DNA from: Chrysaora quinquecirrha
Taxonomy: Eukaryota > Cnidaria > Scyphozoa > Semaeostomeae > Pelagiidae
Length of the DNA stretch: 64,000 nucleotides
Direction: 5' to 3'
Assembly: GCA_014526335.1 (NCBI GenBank)
Contig: JACTAT010000242.1
Coordinates: 31,193-95,192 of the forward strand
The position numbers and the translations under genes were made by a program. The notes under the pieces are model-generated. The model had not been told where the DNA came from. It searched no databases and saw only the letters and a list, made by a program, of their open reading frames with translations. Positions 63,079 to 64,000 of the stretch are shown piece after piece. The stretch's first letter is position 1; the number at the start of each line of letters is the position of its first letter.

Positions 63079-64000
63079 GTATGAGCAGTTAAAAATGTCC
63101 TGCTTTTGTTGTTGCAAAGAAACCCCAGCCCCGGGGGAGTGCCAATAGAAATGCGCTTCTACACTGCACAAAGGAGATCACTCCAAAAAATGCCATAGGC
63201 CTACTCTGTTGGGTATACCTAGCTATCTAGCTAGCATTAAAGTACTGCAGCTGCAAATGCAGCAGATTTTTATCATTTCCACATGCCATGTCAGGTTGAA
63301 AAAAAGGTATTTTTAGCTAACACATAAGTGAGAGCAAGTGAAAGTTGCAAGCTGCAAGGAACCTAAAAATTAGTGCATCAGGTTAAAGACTAGTTTGAGT
63401 ATATGTGAGTGGTGCCTCCAAGATATTTTTAGCTCTGATCATTCTATGCACCTGCACCAGCGCACCATTGTTCTATTGTTTCCGTGCAAAGAAAGTCTTT
63501 GTTCAAATCATATTCCCACCCTGCACCAGCAGTTTTTTGGCAATGGCACCCCTGAGATCTTGTTGAAATTTTGCACACTCTGCAGACTGGGTTGTAGTGA
63601 AAACTCGCAAACAATGCCAACCTTTAGAATAGTAACATTTGCAAGAATTAACAAGGATGTGAGCTAAACTATTTTCGCACTTATTGCTTCAATAGTATAC
63701 ATGTTCCAACCACTGGTCCAAATGATAATCTTTCAGTTGGTGCACCCAGGAAATCATTTATAGAGTTATATCACTGAAATTGCTGTGCAAATGTTTTTAA
63801 CTTAATTTTGATATTATAATGCATAAACAGTGTATTGTGTTGTTGTTCAATATCACAAAAAGCAACTGCCTTGGTGAACCGTGATTGAATTGAATTGTTG
63901 CATGATCCAACTACTCTTAGGTGCCAAATATACGCCTCCCCCATTTATTAATTTTGAGCTTTCCCCCGGACCTTATTAGGACCCTGCCCCCGTTTATTAA
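63079..64000 (+). other. Presumed first intron of the unidentified gene
   Basis: No exon or recognisable element is seen. CCCCAGCCCCGGGGGAG near 63123 is a short GC-rich palindromic stretch. Near the right edge CCCCCATTTATTAATTTTGAG and CCCCCGTTTATTAA look like the start of a further dispersed repeat. Confidence 0.4.

Overview
This window is nuclear DNA from an animal. Genes are split into many short exons with GT-AG introns of about 0.1 to 13 kb, the DNA is AT-rich, and introns and spacers are full of small inverted-repeat transposons, tRNA-derived SINEs, LINE fragments and a Helitron. The gene set (PRPF4, ZER1, WDR83, AGPAT1, an alpha-arrestin) is conserved across animals. A CYP74-clan cytochrome P450 points to an early-branching animal, most likely a cnidarian such as a coral or anemone; amphioxus or placozoan is possible. 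That assignment is inference from gene content.

Layout. 62-2713 (-): first four coding exons of PRPF4, a U4/U6 snRNP splicing factor, running off the left edge. It is head to head, 535 bp apart, with a complete 18-exon ZER1 gene at 3249-26249 (+), a CUL2 E3 ligase receptor for N-terminal degrons. 26250-29060 is spacer with repeats and one diverged ZER1/ZYG11-like exon fragment. About 29.6-39.4 kb (-) holds a CYP74-type P450; a complete two-exon alpha-arrestin gene (34471-36070, +) lies inside one of its introns. 40805-43742 (+) is a complete five-exon WDR83 (MORG1). 44878-62804 (-) is a complete five-exon AGPAT1-like lysophosphatidate acyltransferase whose third intron (12.9 kb) carries a repeat cluster and a plus-strand Helitron with Rep-helicase coding sequence broken by two frameshifts. 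63007-63078 (+) looks like the first coding exon of an unidentified gene sharing a 202-bp divergent promoter with AGPAT1.

The genes do not form a pathway. The window's interest lies in the P450, whose heme loop and I-helix suggest lipid-hydroperoxide metabolism without O2 activation, in the nested and overlapping gene layout, and in the mobile-element layers. At least five small-transposon families can be defined here, with nested insertions that give target-site duplications directly (TA, TTAA, 8-bp hAT-like). All exon models were assembled by eye from conserved peptides, splice sites and phase agreement; no search or alignment was run.
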